The notes: generated by a model from the letters alone, not told the origin. DNA of 64,000 nt from Ophiura sarsii (GCA_035610835.1 CM069449.1:44102768-44166767), one strand, 5' to 3'; positions 20,511-31,482 are shown, numbered from the stretch's first letter. Made by a program: numbers and translations.

Positions 20511-22380
20511 ATGGTTGACATGGTACTGCCAGTTTCTTTATCGTTAGCAAACGTCGCATTCATCTATGTTACTAATGTGAAAGTGTCACTTTAAGATCTG
20601 TGTAAGAGTTTTTGTTTACATTTTAGAAAATGTCGTGAAATATTTTTATTTGTCGGACGTATAAATGCTTGTTACTATGCGATCTTTAAGAAAAACAAAC
20701 AGCCGCATATACAGAAATGTAGCTATATCCCTGAAGAAAATATTTTGGGTGAAGACCATATGTCATCACTCACTCCGAAAACCACAATTTGTGTCCGAAT
20801 AGTAGCTACCCGAGTAAAATGAATTCAACATTTTGGATTTTCACATGTGATCCTTTCTGCGCATGTCTGAAAACGGGAAAAAACGGGTATTGAACTATCT
20901 AATTAGCTCGTGTATTAGAGGCGCAATTACCACGCTTTTTCAGTTGAAGAGGGACGCGAGTGCAAAATTATTATTGAACTATCTAATCAGGCGAGGGACC
21001 GAAAATTAGTATATAGATTTTCAAAAAACAAAAGGGAAGCTTTCTGGGGAATTGCATGAGGATTATAATAAAACTAGTATGACAAAATTTGACAATATAT
21101 TTTGAGTTCTCTTTGCAAAACCTAAAAATGGGTAAAAAAAACTGGTTTTAAAAAAAAAATCAAAATGGTCAATTTTGTGTTCGTGATTGGACTCATTGAA
21201 CCCTTTTCTTCAAGAAAATATACACTTTTATATAGATTAAAAGAATAATGAAGGAGTTACAGCAGTTTTACAGAGGCTATGTTGAGGGTCTACCCCCCAA
21301 GGATTAACAAGGTTTCTACTGAGGCACTTGAAAGTTGGCGCTAAGTTAACTGAACGGTAATTACCGTTAACTTTTCAATCCCCTACCCCCATTTCTACAT
21401 ATAAGACAATCCCGGGAAGACAATTCCATCTGAATAAACATTAGTGGTAGCTAAGCTGTAATATATCAAGTATCTTAGGATAAATATACATGTACTGTAT
21501 GACAGTATGATTATAGCAGGTAGTCCCCTGCTTCTGAGAAGATGAGTGCCTGCCGTGATTATGATAGGACCACGAGTTTTGAACTCACCACCCAAGAAGG
21601 GTGAAGGCGTTGTATTTTTAGTTACGAATCATCCATCTCTCTCTATTAACTCAACAACTAAATGGGGTAGAGCTATGCATGGTCTAGGTGTCATTTGAAA
21701 GCCCACACATCAAGCTACATTGTGTAAATAAATCAGGTAAAATTCTATAACTGTTTGGCTGAGATATGGTTTATTATACTTTGAAAGTCGTCATTTTCCC
21801 TCGTAAAATATGAATGCCTAGGTCAATTGTGATACATTTGGTGTCATTTTAAAGCTTAGAAAAAGCTCTGAGTTTATAATCTAAAAATACCTTGCAGACA
21901 ATCTACTATAAAAAATCTCTAGTTATACATGTTATAGTTTAGTTGTAAGTCACGTTTTTGATCAAACAAGTTTCAATAACTGACTCTAAGGAATTCGTAT
22001 GATATGTGTTTGGCCGGCACTCAGTGATTCTGTTTGCATTTTTCGGCACACGTTTGAGCTTGGTCCCACCAGGATCCCACTGTGTTTACATCGTTCAAAC
22101 AAGCCATCAAACAAATAAAGCCTGGTTGGTTGAGGAAAGAAGCAGTCTTAGCGGCATCTGTAAAAATATGAATATGTATTATGATATGAAATTGTGATGG
22201 TCACCCTTAATACGAAATAAGACTAGTGAAAAGGCAAAGGTGCTTCAAATGTACATAACCAAGCCTTGAAACTATGAGGTTATAGTGTTTAGTTTATTGG
22301 GGAATAATTTGTTCAAATTATGCAGCAGATGGCGACATGAAGGTTTATTACAATATATAAATATTCATGTACTTATCATG
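20511..22380. other. Non-coding stretch with repeat fragments
   Basis: Contains the inverted-repeat partner at 21030-21118, a fragment at about 21120-21306 that in reverse orientation resembles the left end of the TTAA element at 29140, and the 16-bp palindrome AACGGTAATTACCGTT at 21353-21368. A GTGTCATTTNAAAGC phrase occurs twice (about 21689 and 21842). No gene is supported. Confidence 0.5.
21030..21118 (-). repeat. Right partner of the long-distance inverted repeat
   Basis: Reverse-complement copy of 18156-18242. See that entry. Confidence 0.75.
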
Positions 22381-22672
22381 CTAATTCTTTGACCAATTCA
22401 AAAACTTGGTTGTAGGTCTAATTACACAACTTCTACCACTTTTCATACGTATTCGCGATGATTTTAAAGGCTCTAAGCCAATACGAGAACGATTTGGTAC
22501 GATTATGACGTTGTTAATAATGTGTAATTGAATAATTGTGTTATGTTCTAGATTCTTATATATTGGGCGTGGTTTAAAATGTCAACCCATAATATCCATC
22601 AATTTCATTGGTTCTGTGGTTAGTTTTGTTGGATACGCGCTATAGATTACCAGATCGCTAATCTATGGATCT

Positions 22673-22680
22673 GGGCGGGG
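22673..22680 (+). promoter_or_regulatory. GC box upstream of a small reading frame
   Basis: GGGCGGGG, the usual Sp1-type site, lies 293 bases before the ATG at 22973, with an inverted CCAAT (ATTGG) about 70 bases further upstream. A promoter is possible but rests on short motifs only. Confidence 0.25.
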
Positions 22681-22972
22681 CTTAATTCACACCTTTGATG
22701 ATGCCGGAACTACATTTAAAAAACATCGCCTCGTCAATAATTGTAAACATCCTCGTCAATTATTGTAAATCGAAAGTAAGCTTATTTTACAATACAACAT
22801 TAGGTTATATGCATGTAATTAAATGTAAATAAAAGATAGAGGTCCATTTAATGAATAAACGCTAATAGTAATAAGACATGTAATAGATAGAAGGACAAAT
22901 AAAAAGGGTGCCTAAAAGCCTATGTTCGTATAGGCCTAGGCTACATTCGTAATTACTTGCAATAAAGTGAAT

Positions 22973-23113
22973 ATGGAAGAAACCACAGCAACTTTTGAAA
23001 TTGGAGACCTAGATGTAAAACATGTGAAAGGAGAACCAGAACCAGAACCGGAGTGTGATGATTTACCAGATGAAGTGATCAGAAATTTGATGGGAAGGTC
23101 CGACAATAATTAA
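22973..23113 (+). CDS. Small acidic reading frame, possible first exon or broken gene
   Basis: ATG with a reasonable context (GAATATGG) opens 46 codons ending in TAA. The peptide begins MEETTATFEIGDLDVKHV and contains VKGEPEPEPECDD. It is strongly acidic, and VKGE fits the sumoylation consensus (hydrophobic-K-x-E), so it resembles the N-terminal part of a nuclear regulator. It stops 12 bases before the eroded left end of the transposon at 23125, so it may be the stub of a gene cut by that insertion. It has no counterpart in copy 2 of the duplication, where 34800-34992 is different sequence. Too short for a family call. Confidence 0.35.
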   Translation: MEETTATFEIGDLDVKHVKGEPEPEPECDDLPDEVIRNLMGRSDNN

Positions 23114-23384
23114 ACGCTACGCTAGCATATTCACAACAAGAAAAGCTGCAAATTGAGAGAAAACACATGGAATGCATTGAACTACTGTGTTAGCTTTTTG
23201 GCATTCTAGGGCTATAAAATTAATGGAAAGTTCTTAAAAGTTTGTTCATATGGATTTTGAAAATTCTTGAGACATTATTATTTAAAAGGAAAACATTTAT
23301 AACAGTATTTCAGTTTAATCTTTTCGCACTTGATGTATTTAGTTAATTTAGAGTCAAATTATACACCTATCAGTTGTAAGACGC

Positions 23385-25237
23385 ACTATACGACCCCCGG
23401 GAGAGGTGCGTCGTTTACCAATAATTTTGACGGAGGGTACGTCAGTGGCAGCCTTTGGTCCGTCAAAAAAATGACGGAGGGCGCGTCAAGGTCCGTCACT
23501 TTACATGGGTGCGTCACAGTGTAGGGGAGATGCGAGAGAGTTGAGCCATTTTTTATATTTTGTGTCACCATATGCGGAAGAAAAGTACAAACCTGTAAAA
23601 AATTAGTGTAAAATAAACTTTAGAGTGTTGTTTTCGTTATGAAACAATAACAGTTGGGATAGCAGTTAAGGCTTATTGATACAAAAGGTTTTTAAAAAAA
23701 ATGGTAAAGTGGCTCAACTCTCCCTACAATATGGGAGAGTTGAGCCACCATTACAGGAGAGTTGAGCCAGCATGATTAAGTCAATGGCTGGTGAAAAAAA
23801 AAATCATATTTTTTCAACTTTTGATTTATTAATCCTTAAAGTAAATATGGTGCTCAATTGTTATTATCATGGCACAAAATAACATTTTCTCTCATTTATT
23901 ATACATTTTTCACCTTAAGTCCAAAAATCAAAATGTTACTGCATGTTTTCCCTATGCTCAACTCTCCCCATGACCAATGGCTCAACTCTCCTCATGGTGA
24001 CCATTTTGTAAATAACCCAATCCTGTCTGGTGTAGAACTTTTGGTAGTTTACAATAGTTCTCTAAAATAATGGTCATATATATATATACCCCCTTCAATA
24101 AACAAATTACCGCTATTATATTCTAAGTCTTGCTATGGGAAAAAAGACAAAACATTTATTTTTCTATCTAGTGAAAAAAAAATGATTTTGTTTAGGTATC
24201 TTTGATACTGAGCACACATGACAGTAGAGTTTTACACTAAGAATGTCGTATTGATGCTATATAACAATATATGCCAATATAAATTTTAGTAAGTTACTAC
24301 TTTTCGAGTTATAGGGGGTGGTTCAACTCTCCCGGTGGCTCAACTCTCCCGCATCTCCCCTACAGCTGTTTACGAACAACAAAATACGACCTTTAAATAT
24401 ACGCTATAGGCCTACTATACCACATAACTCCTTGATACCGCCAACCAGGCTCTACTTTAATACCGCAAACATCACTCCGATATTTTATACCGCATGTTCT
24501 AAAATGCCTGAAATCACTCGATCATCGCCAATTGCAATACAAGAGTTTGGCAAAAAAACAGCAACAAGGAACCGACAGTAGATCGACCGAGAACCTTTCA
24601 TTTTTAGAGTAGTATCACGTATAAGATATGGGATCAGCATGGCGCTCTTCCGCACAAGCGCAGAACAATCAAACAACACAGAGGTAGGAGGATAGGCCCA
24701 CGGAATTGAATTTGGTCGGGGATGTGCGACAGGAGATTCAAATAAACAACATACCCATAAAAAACGTTACCCATTTCTAAGGATTTTGCTTCATTTATAG
24801 ACCCCGTTCGCAAATGAATGGGAAATGTTCTCGAAATTGTTTCATCCTCATCCTGACGTTTATGATAATCAGTTAAATATTTTATGAATTTTACACCAGT
24901 CAGACATTATTGTGCATATAAAAGCTCTCCTCTTGGTTCCGTCCATCCCGGTCCCAGTCCGTTCGAGGGCCAGGGTTGACAACATCGAATAAGGGCAGAT
25001 CCCCCGTGAATCAAAAGTAGTTTCATTTTCAATAGTCATCGTGTTTTATCCAGTTTAGTCAACGATATCTGACGACGGGGTGCGTCGTCATGGTCCGTCA
25101 GAATCCACCAATGGTGCATCCAAAAATTGACTGAGGGTGCGTATTTGGATGGCAATGGTCCGTCGTTTTTTTGACGTAGGGTGCGTCATGGTACATGAGT
25201 AGTTGACGCACCTCGGTAAAGTGACGCACCAAGTGTA
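23385..25237. mobile_element. Element with GGTCCGTCA/TGACGGAGGGTGCGTC subterminal repeats
   Basis: Both ends carry several words such as GGTCCGTCA, TGACGGAGGG and GGTGCGTCA, arranged in inverted fashion (23385-23520 and 25070-25237), including GAGGTGCGTC near each end in opposite orientation. Exact termini and target duplication are uncertain. No transposase was found. It carries the 23524-24360 element. Confidence 0.5.
23524..24360. mobile_element. 837-bp TIR element built of GGGAGAGTTGAGCCA words, TA target duplication
   Basis: The TIR of about 25 bp starts GGGGAGATGCGAGAGAGTTG on the left and GGGGAGATGCGGGAGAGTTG on the right (read on the minus strand). TA lies at 23522-23523 and 24361-24362. 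The interior repeats GGGAGAGTTGAGCCA in both orientations at least six times, including a 16-bp perfect stem GTGGCTCAACTCTCCC at 23709-23724 paired with 23733-23748. Non-autonomous; TA duplication fits the Tc1/mariner group. Confidence 0.8.
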
Positions 25238-25943
25238 TTAGCTTGACAAAAATATTAAGTTAAGCTGAAATGAATGAGAACTGTGTAGTGTGCCTAGGTC
25301 ATGTAGGTGATATCAGAACGTACAGAGAATTTGGATGGTTTCTATTTAAAATATGAATGTAAAGGTGTCAAAATGAAACTAAATTTCGATCCCAATTATC
25401 TGTCATGAAATGATCAAGTGTCAATATATGTGAGAGATTAAAGACTAGTGACAATATTGGGATTAGTTTTACTTGAATAAATCCATTGACAAACAATTGA
25501 GAAGCTATTCTTTTTTTGAAAAAAAAGTAAAAACTGTCAGTCTATCCACCATAGGAGTACATTGGCTATAATGAGGTTGATTAATTATTCATGAGCTATT
25601 TCCAATAGGAAATTTGTTTGAGGATTTGGGAACTAGGCACATGTTTTCTTCAATTCAATGAAATTGAATAAGCAGGTGTTGTAGGAAACATGAATTTATT
25701 AATGAGAAGAGATGCAGCAACACATTTGTTCAACTCATAGTGAAATATATTACAGTCCAAATGTAATATATGGGAGGATTTTGACACCATAACCAAGTGT
25801 CCTAATACTTTTGGTTGCTAACTTGCTATATAGATATCCACATGTTCAAGCTTACATCAAACAGGTAGTATTTTCTCAAACAGGCTTTAAACCAGAATAT
25901 TCAATTGCTTCTTGCATTGAACAATACAGTATGAATACAATAC

Positions 25944-26136
25944 CTTTAGATGCATCCATCCCGGTTAAGTTGTTGCCATCAGCAAATATGATGGGTCCTT
26001 GTGTCATGACGTATGCCTTAGACCCACTGCGCATGTTCAAATCTCGTTTGACAATTCTGGACTCATGACAACCTTGAGCGCACCTGGAATTCGAGTCAGA
26101 TATATTGCAAACCATCAGATAGCAATGAGCGTAGAC
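25944..26136 (-). CDS. ZP-domain gene copy 1, exon 4 (end of ZP domain, cleavage site, hydrophobic patch)
   Basis: Acceptor TTTCGTTGTCTCCAG ends at 26137; the exon reads VYAHCYLMVCNISDSNSRC, AQGC, then HESRIVKRD and KAYVMTQGPIIF. These are the last conserved cysteines of the ZP-C subdomain, a basic KR cleavage site and the external hydrophobic patch, in the order usual for ZP proteins. The end is set at AAAG|GTATTG (phase 1, 193 nt); reading on instead gives 22 more codons to a stop at 25876-25878. That alternative would make this the last exon and give no transmembrane anchor. The donor is not a strong match, so both readings stay open. The element ending at 25818 lies just beyond. Confidence 0.85.
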
Positions 26137-26235
26137 CTGGAGACAACGAAATAAAACTACAATTTTACACACGAGTGACTGAGAAAAAAACTGGTACACA
26201 CCGAGAACAGGGTTCGGTCTTTACAAAGCAAGAAA

Positions 26236-26594
26236 CAGTGGCGTAGCCAGAGGGGGCGATCGCCCCCCCCCCCCCCCCCCATATTGACGTCGTGTCAGTT
26301 GAGATTGGCACTGTCGGTACATTTGACCAGAGGAATCATGGAATTATGATGGTCAAAAGTACACATATGAAAAAAAATCGAGCGTTACGCGCGCATAACA
26401 GTCACCTTAATGCAATATTCGTTGGTACAAGCTTGTTTAGAGCCAAAAGTACCTCAATCGTGCCAGAAATAGGTGTAAAGTCAAACAATTTCGCGCGCTG
26501 CGAGCGCATGTCTTGACTCAAAACAATCTCGTCGGTTCATTTTCAGTTCTCGCCCCCCCCCCCCCCCAATATGAAGAACCTGGCTACGCCACTG
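26236..26594. mobile_element. 359-bp hAT-type non-autonomous element in ZP intron 3 (copy 1)
   Basis: The ends CAGTGGCGTAGCCAG and CTGGCTACGCCACTG are perfect inverted copies and carry the hAT-like CAGNGGCG start. An 8-bp target duplication, GCAAGAAA, flanks it (26228-26235 and 26595-26602). The corresponding site in copy 2 (around 36098-36105) has a single ACAAGAAA, an empty site. Internal C18 (26263-26280) and C15 (26553-26567) runs lie near both ends. It inserted after the segmental duplication, or was lost from copy 2. Confidence 0.9.
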
Positions 26595-26864
26595 GCAAGA
26601 AAAGTGTTTCGTTCATTTCTTTGCTTATCCCTATCGCCACAGGGTGATTATGTGAAACAACTACCACAAGTAACAATGTGTCAAACAGTGCTAGGAATAA
26701 TTTAAAAACAGATTGAAGCATAATTATCAACCATAAGCATTTCTCGACATTCAAAAATGGGAAATAAGGAAAAAAGATTGAGATTGATTCATCCCTCTCG
26801 TACGTGAAATACAATGGGATAATACTTTATTACTAGTGACGCTTTACGGGTGTAGTATAATTAC

Positions 26865-26964
26865 CGGTGTATTGGATTCGACAAATGCAAAAGCCTCCAA
26901 TCCAAATCGTTCAACCATTGGGTCACCAGTCTGGAAGAACTCTAGTGTGTCGTCTTTGATACAC
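26865..26964 (-). CDS. ZP-domain gene copy 1, exon 3
   Basis: 100-nt exon between a TTTTTTTATTATAG acceptor and an ACACCG|GTAATT donor. It completes the glycine codon split from exon 2 and encodes CIKDDTLEFFQTGDPMV then FGLEAFAFVESNTP, the C-K-D-T and F-x-x-x-A-F-x-F-V-E signatures of ZP-C. It runs from phase 2 to phase 0, fitting exons 2 and 4. Same length as copy 2 (36368-36467), with a few substitutions (Q/P and E/D among them). Confidence 0.88.
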
Positions 26965-27072
26965 CTATAATAAAAAAACATGTGATAATGTCATGAATGT
27001 GGAACTTTAAGTCAACCAATTTTGGTTGGTTGCCCTTGAAGATGTGGAGTGGGTCGGGAATCTCTCGGAGAT

Positions 27073-27096
27073 GGGGGGGGGGGGGGGGGGGGGGGG
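27073..27096 (+). repeat. Poly-G run (24 nt) in ZP intron 2
   Basis: Follows TCTCTCGGAGAT. Copy 2 has G23 at the matching position (36614-36636), preceded there by an extra duplicated GGGTAGGGAATCTCTCGGAG block. Confidence 0.85.
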
Positions 27097-27170
27097 TGGA
27101 GTGAACTATTATGCTGTAACCAAAGATTTTCCAGACACCCCCCTAAACGAGTATTTCCTCTGAATCCAGA

Positions 27171-27391
27171 TAGTAAAAAGGTAAAGGCGGTCGATCCTGT
27201 AATTACAGGAGCGGAGTGCCCATCTCTCTTTCAAAGCGATAGGGCTAGACTCACTCCTTTTTGTAATATTGCTGTGTGGGGCTCGCTACACCTCCTCCAC
27301 CGCGAGTCTATTACCTTCCCAGCACTGAAGAATGCCGGTACCCATTTAAATACACCTGGGTAGAGAGGAGTAATTGCGGTAAAGTGCCAGA
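27171..27391. mobile_element. SINE-like insertion with CCAGA target duplication
   Basis: Copy 2 reads straight from AATCCAGA to ATTCAAC (about 36700-36712), while copy 1 has 221 extra bases bounded by CCAGA (27166-27170 and 27387-27391). The insert includes GCCGGTACCCATTTAAATAC and CACCTGGGTAGAGAGGAG, resembling a 3' block seen in SINEs of many aquatic animals (from memory, not searched). No inverted ends, which argues for retroposition. Confidence 0.55.
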
Positions 27392-27689
27392 ATTCACCAT
27401 TAAATGAGGTTTTGGGGTGTTTTTTCTCCACCACTTTACCCTTATATGAGTAGAATATCAACAGAATTTCGTAACAAGTACATCACCCTTTTTAAAATGG
27501 TCGATGGTAGACCCCGTTAGATCCTATAACGCATTACTAAAGTAAGGTAGGATTTGTGAAGTTTCATCGTATTCCCATGCAAAACCCTTATGTTTTCATT
27601 TCTCTTTCACCAACGGTCTGTAAATATATATACAGCTAGGGCATTTCATGATGAGTGTAATATTATAATGATAGAACTCCAAGACCTAT

Positions 27690-28335
27690 GAAATGACCGC
27701 AACCTCACAACAAACCTTAACACAAATATTGCAAAAGTATCGGTATGGAGCGTGCTCCTTTGCGGTCTGGAGGGATGGACTCTAATCAAAGCAGATGAAA
27801 ATCGCATAATGGCTGCTGAAATGTGGATCTGGAGAAGAATGTTAAGAGTTAAAGGTAGATGTTCCGATTTTCAACTTGAAGTTTTCTATTCTACATGAAA
27901 GGTCATCCTTAAAAAAAGTTGTGTTCCAAAGTTTGAGTTGCATAGCTCTAATGGTTCTTATTTTAGACGCACAAGATGCTGTGAACTGATCCCATTGAGT
28001 AGTACACAAACTATTCGGTGGTTACCACCATTCGCGGTAATTCAACGCTATTTCATCGATTTCTCCGTCATTATACCGATTTAGGCCGTCAAATTTCAGT
28101 ATACATGATGATGAGAAAAATACGACCTTTCATATGATATGAAAATCTCCGTATGTTTGAAATAATTCTGTGTTACGAAAATGTGATCGGGTCATCTACC
28201 TTTAACTGGAAGGAGAAAAGAACCAACATAAGTATCCTGAAAGAATTTGCTGTAAAGAGGCAACTGCTTGGAGAGCTTATCAAAAGAAAGCTGGCCTACT
28301 TCGGGCACATCATTAGAGGCAGTGGTATCAATCTA
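27690..28335 (+). pseudogene. LINE reverse-transcriptase C-terminal fragment, interrupted
   Basis: Read on the plus strand, the fragment gives VWSVLLCGLEGWTLIKAD, then ENRIMAAEMWIWRRMLRV. After an inserted element it resumes with WKEKRTNISILKEFAVKRQ and LAYFGHIIRG. This is the usual C-terminal region of RTE/L2-type endonuclease-reverse transcriptases (the Y-G-C-E-T-W-T-L, R-R-M-L-R and Y-L-G-H-I-I-R-G blocks). It is 5'-truncated, lies in ZP intron 2 of copy 1 in antisense orientation, and is split by the 27853-28201 element. Copy 2 lacks it. Not a working gene. Confidence 0.75.
27853..28201. mobile_element. 349-bp TIR element with TTAA target duplication inside the LINE fragment
   Basis: The ends AGGTAGATGTTCCGAT and AGGTAGATGACCCGAT (right end read on the minus strand) are inverted. 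TTAA flanks it at 27849-27852 and 28202-28205. Removing the element and one TTAA leaves the LINE frame open across the join (RRMLRV then WKEKRTN), which fixes the insertion limits independently. Ends starting AGGTA beside TTAA also occur at 19192. Likely a piggyBac- or Kolobok-type non-autonomous element. Confidence 0.88.
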
Positions 28336-28520
28336 AGTTTGCGAATCTTGAATATTACCATCGAGCTGTTTCAGGGGATGTGGGCTTTTTTGTTAGGCCG
28401 CTTCTATTTATAATACTTTGACTAATAGTTATATGCGACTTCCTACAAAGCACAGAAAACATACAGTTATCGGAAACTTCAAGAACATAACTGCAAAAGC
28501 GTACAAAAAGGAAAACTAAC

Positions 28521-28930
28521 CCGTCCTGTAGAAAGTAATACTGCGGCATTGAACTAGGATCCGGTGTTGAGGTTGCTACACATGTCTGTACAAAGATTTC
28601 CAGTCCTTCGTCAGCATCGACAACGGCTTCCAAGTAGAGCATATCTCGTAGATGTACATTGATTGGGTAAGTTTCAGACGGGAATGGAGTTGTGTAGTTG
28701 TCGTCCGGATATAACTGAAGGTTAAAGCTGAATTGACCGTAGCCTTCTTCATCATAGTTTTTCATCTTAGACGTATCGGCATGAAAGCTGATAGAACTTA
28801 GCCCGTCACGTTTCATGTTGCACTGTACAGATGTCTCGATATCTCGGTCACGTGTGATAATGTTATCAGGGGGGATTGGAATAGCTTCGTCTTCAATGAT
28901 GTTTGAGAAAACCACGTACTCTTCCTCAAC
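28521..28930 (-). CDS. ZP-domain gene copy 1, exon 2 (end of ZP-N, linker, start of ZP-C)
   Basis: 410-nt exon from acceptor TTTTTCCCAG|GTTGAG to donor GGACGG|GTTAGT. It encodes YVVFSNIIEDEAIPIPPDN, VQCNMKRDG (a conserved ZP-N cysteine), a linker with DEEGYGQFSFNLQLY, then RDMLYLEAVVDADEGLEIF, VQTCVATSTPDPSSMPQYY and FLQDG. The last block, C-x-A-T-x-x-P-D-P-x-S-x-P-x-Y, is the hallmark of ZP-C. ZP domains polymerise extracellular proteins into filaments and matrices. Phase 0 at the start and phase 2 at the end. Same length as copy 2, no stop, no frameshift. Confidence 0.92.
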
Positions 28931-28964
28931 CTGGGAAAAATTAACCAGGAAGACAACGTGTGTT

Positions 28965-31482
28965 TTAATCTCAATTGTATAGAACTTTTTCCAGATCGCA
29001 AATTTCTATTCATCTATCTCTCTGTGCATTGACTTCAAGTGAGGCCCAAAGATCTCATCTTACTGAAATGCGCTGGCGTGAGAACTCATGCCATCAAAAA
29101 CGTATGGTGATTTTCGTATAAATATTACTGCGTTATTAAGGGGGTGTGGACTCTCAGGTATAGCCTCCGTAAAACTGCCATAACTTCGACATTATTCATA
29201 TATTCCATATAAAAGTATACATTTTCTTGAAGGAAAGGGTTCAATAAATCTAACCATGAACATGAGATTGCTCTAAAAAGGACCATTTTGGAGAAAATCA
29301 TAAAAAACGAGAATGTTGACCAGTCTTGAGTTCTGACAAGGTAACAAACAAAAATATCTGAAAATGTCTCCTTTTACGATTTTTGTAATCTTAAGAAAAT
29401 TACCCGGGACACGTTTTTGTTTGTTTTTGACCAAATAAGGCAACAAAATGGGATTTTTAAATTCAACAATCGTGAATTTCTACAAAATTATCCGAAAAAT
29501 CGGAAATATGCCAAAAAAACCCCAAAAAACCCAAATAAACCGGTGTCCTGGCGACGATCATGCTTGTTGCGTTAAACTTACTTGCCGTCCATCAGATGCA
29601 GTTTTTATTGAGTTATCGTGTTTGACAATCGTACTTTCTACTTAATAATGATGACAATGAAGGTGAAAAGGGACAATACGGCGTTTTATCATGATTTACA
29701 AAAATGCCGTTCTTTATATATCCCAAGAAGCATATCATTTCCTATCTTCATGCGATATCTGATTAGAAACTGATCTTATCATTAACTTATAAAAATGAAA
29801 AGATGGATTGGTATTTTCTTTCCTATGTCAAAATTTGAATCAACAAAGGCCTATTTATGTTCCCGACTTCGTATTTTTTCAACCCATGGAATAGAAAGAT
29901 GTACAAAAGACAAAACTTTTTTTACCTCTCCCCTAACTCGGAACTTATGTTGTCAATATAAATATTATTATTATGACATTATCACCAAAATAGGCCTTAG
30001 GCTTAGCTCACAAAGAGATCATCAAAACAAATAAAGTATAAGAAATACAGGGAAGCCTACCCCGTCCGGCACTGCCCTCCCCCTCCCCTTTTAGATCACA
30101 TGACTATTTAGATTCGGCAGCAGTATGCCCATGATAGGCCTATATGTTTCATATGTTTCGGCTTAGTCATAAGTGACATGTAGGCCTATAAGGGATGCGT
30201 TTGATTTGATTCAACTTATAAATGGTTGATAATGACTTATTATTAAAAGAGATGAACAAACAACGATAAGAAATTACTTAGTAATGCCGTAATTCAGAAA
30301 TAACAATATCGAAATGAACCCGTAAAACAAATTTTAAAAATGGTCTTGAACAGAGTGGGGCGGACATGGAAAAAGGAATCAAATACAAAACAATAACACC
30401 ATAAGTTTAAACTTTAAACGAATGAAACTCTCCCTCTCCCCAGAGAAGATACCTTTTATCTTTTCCGAGAAAATGCCTATATAGTCTCATTTTTCTCTTT
30501 CTAAACACCTTGACTTGCCCAAAGCTTTGTTACATCTCATCTTCTCCGAGAAATGCCTATTTACCCCCGGCACACCCACACAAAATGACGGTGCGTATTA
30601 CCAAGCCGTCAGTGCGCCAAAAATGTAGCGGGAAACGCAGTACGCACTGCTGCGTTCGAATCGGCAATGATGCGTATTTTGGGGGCGTGCTAAATGTACG
30701 TAAACAAATACACGGAGTACGCGGCGAATGGAAATGTCGCTGGTCCCCTGCGGACTGACTTTTCCTGTCTACTTTATTTGATGTTCAGAATAAGGGATTT
30801 AAATCCTTCTAAAAGGCTTTTTGAATTCCGAAATTGAAAATTTCTTTTCATGTAATGAAAGATAAAACTTTGAAGTTTTGAAAAACGATACAAAATTGAG
30901 AGTCCACACCACCCTTAATCACTATAAAATGTTCTGATGTCACTGCACAGTGTTAGATTTACGTTCCTTCTAAAAGCAGTCTGCGCGTTGAATTGTTGCG
31001 TAATAACGGCCGTAATGAATAAGAAAGATGAGAAAGACGTAGGAAATGGGAAGCAGCACATAGTTGAAGGATGTGATGTGTAGTGCTTAGTACCGGCATA
31101 TGTGGTTAGTGCCGTTGCGGACACACCCTCTATCAATTATACGTATTCCATTATGCATTATCTTCCCTTTTCCATGTTTTCTCTCAGAGGTATTAATTGC
31201 AAAACATTGCATAAAGGTGATGAGTTATGCTAATCATACTCGTATTATCTTATTCTTAAGACATTAAACTGGTTTGAACTTTAACAATTCCTATTCAAAA
31301 TGGTTAGTACCCTAACAGAGGAATATTTTATAGAACAAAATCATCAACCGATTATAAGACCATAGGTGGTTCCCTGTATCTTCGGCTCCACATTATTTAA
31401 GCAGTAAATATACGTATTAGGAAGTCTCAATAGTCATGTTTTGACATTGTAAACTAACATAACAATTTTAGACCAAAATAAA
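28965..31482. other. Extra DNA in ZP intron 1 of copy 1
   Basis: Copy 2 has a 308-bp intron here and reads from GTGTGTTTTA into TGTTGGGTGTTTCCCGATG. Copy 1 carries about 2.5 kb more between the same two blocks. It contains the TTAA element at 29140-30914; the remainder (28965-29135 and 30919-31482) shows nothing I can classify. Confidence 0.7.
29140..30914. mobile_element. 1775-bp TIR element with TTAA target duplication
   Basis: The left end GGGGGTGTGGACTCTCA and the right end TGAGAGTCCACACCACCC are inverted copies with one small gap. TTAA lies at 29136-29139 and 30915-30918. A related left end appears in reverse orientation at about 21120-21306. No transposase frame is recognised; the CpG-rich 82-codon frame at 30510-30758 is not convincing. 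piggyBac- or Kolobok-like by target site only. Confidence 0.7.

Larger units (their letters stand above)
23125..25818. mobile_element. GCAACCAAAAGTATTAGG-type TIR element, copy 1, with nested insertions
   Basis: The right end, AAGTGTCCTAATACTTTTGG then TTGC, ends at 25818 followed by TA. The interior matches the intact copy at 34993-35697 (AAGCTGCAAATTGAGAGAAA near the left, GGTCATGTAGGTGATATCAG further in). The left TIR has decayed to TAGCATATTCACAACAAG. About 2.08 kb (23213-25292) absent from the other copy is inserted in it. Confidence 0.7.

Noticed and set aside
30510..30758. 82-codon frame in the TTAA element
   Set aside because: CpG-rich composition keeps it open; no domain, no splice support.
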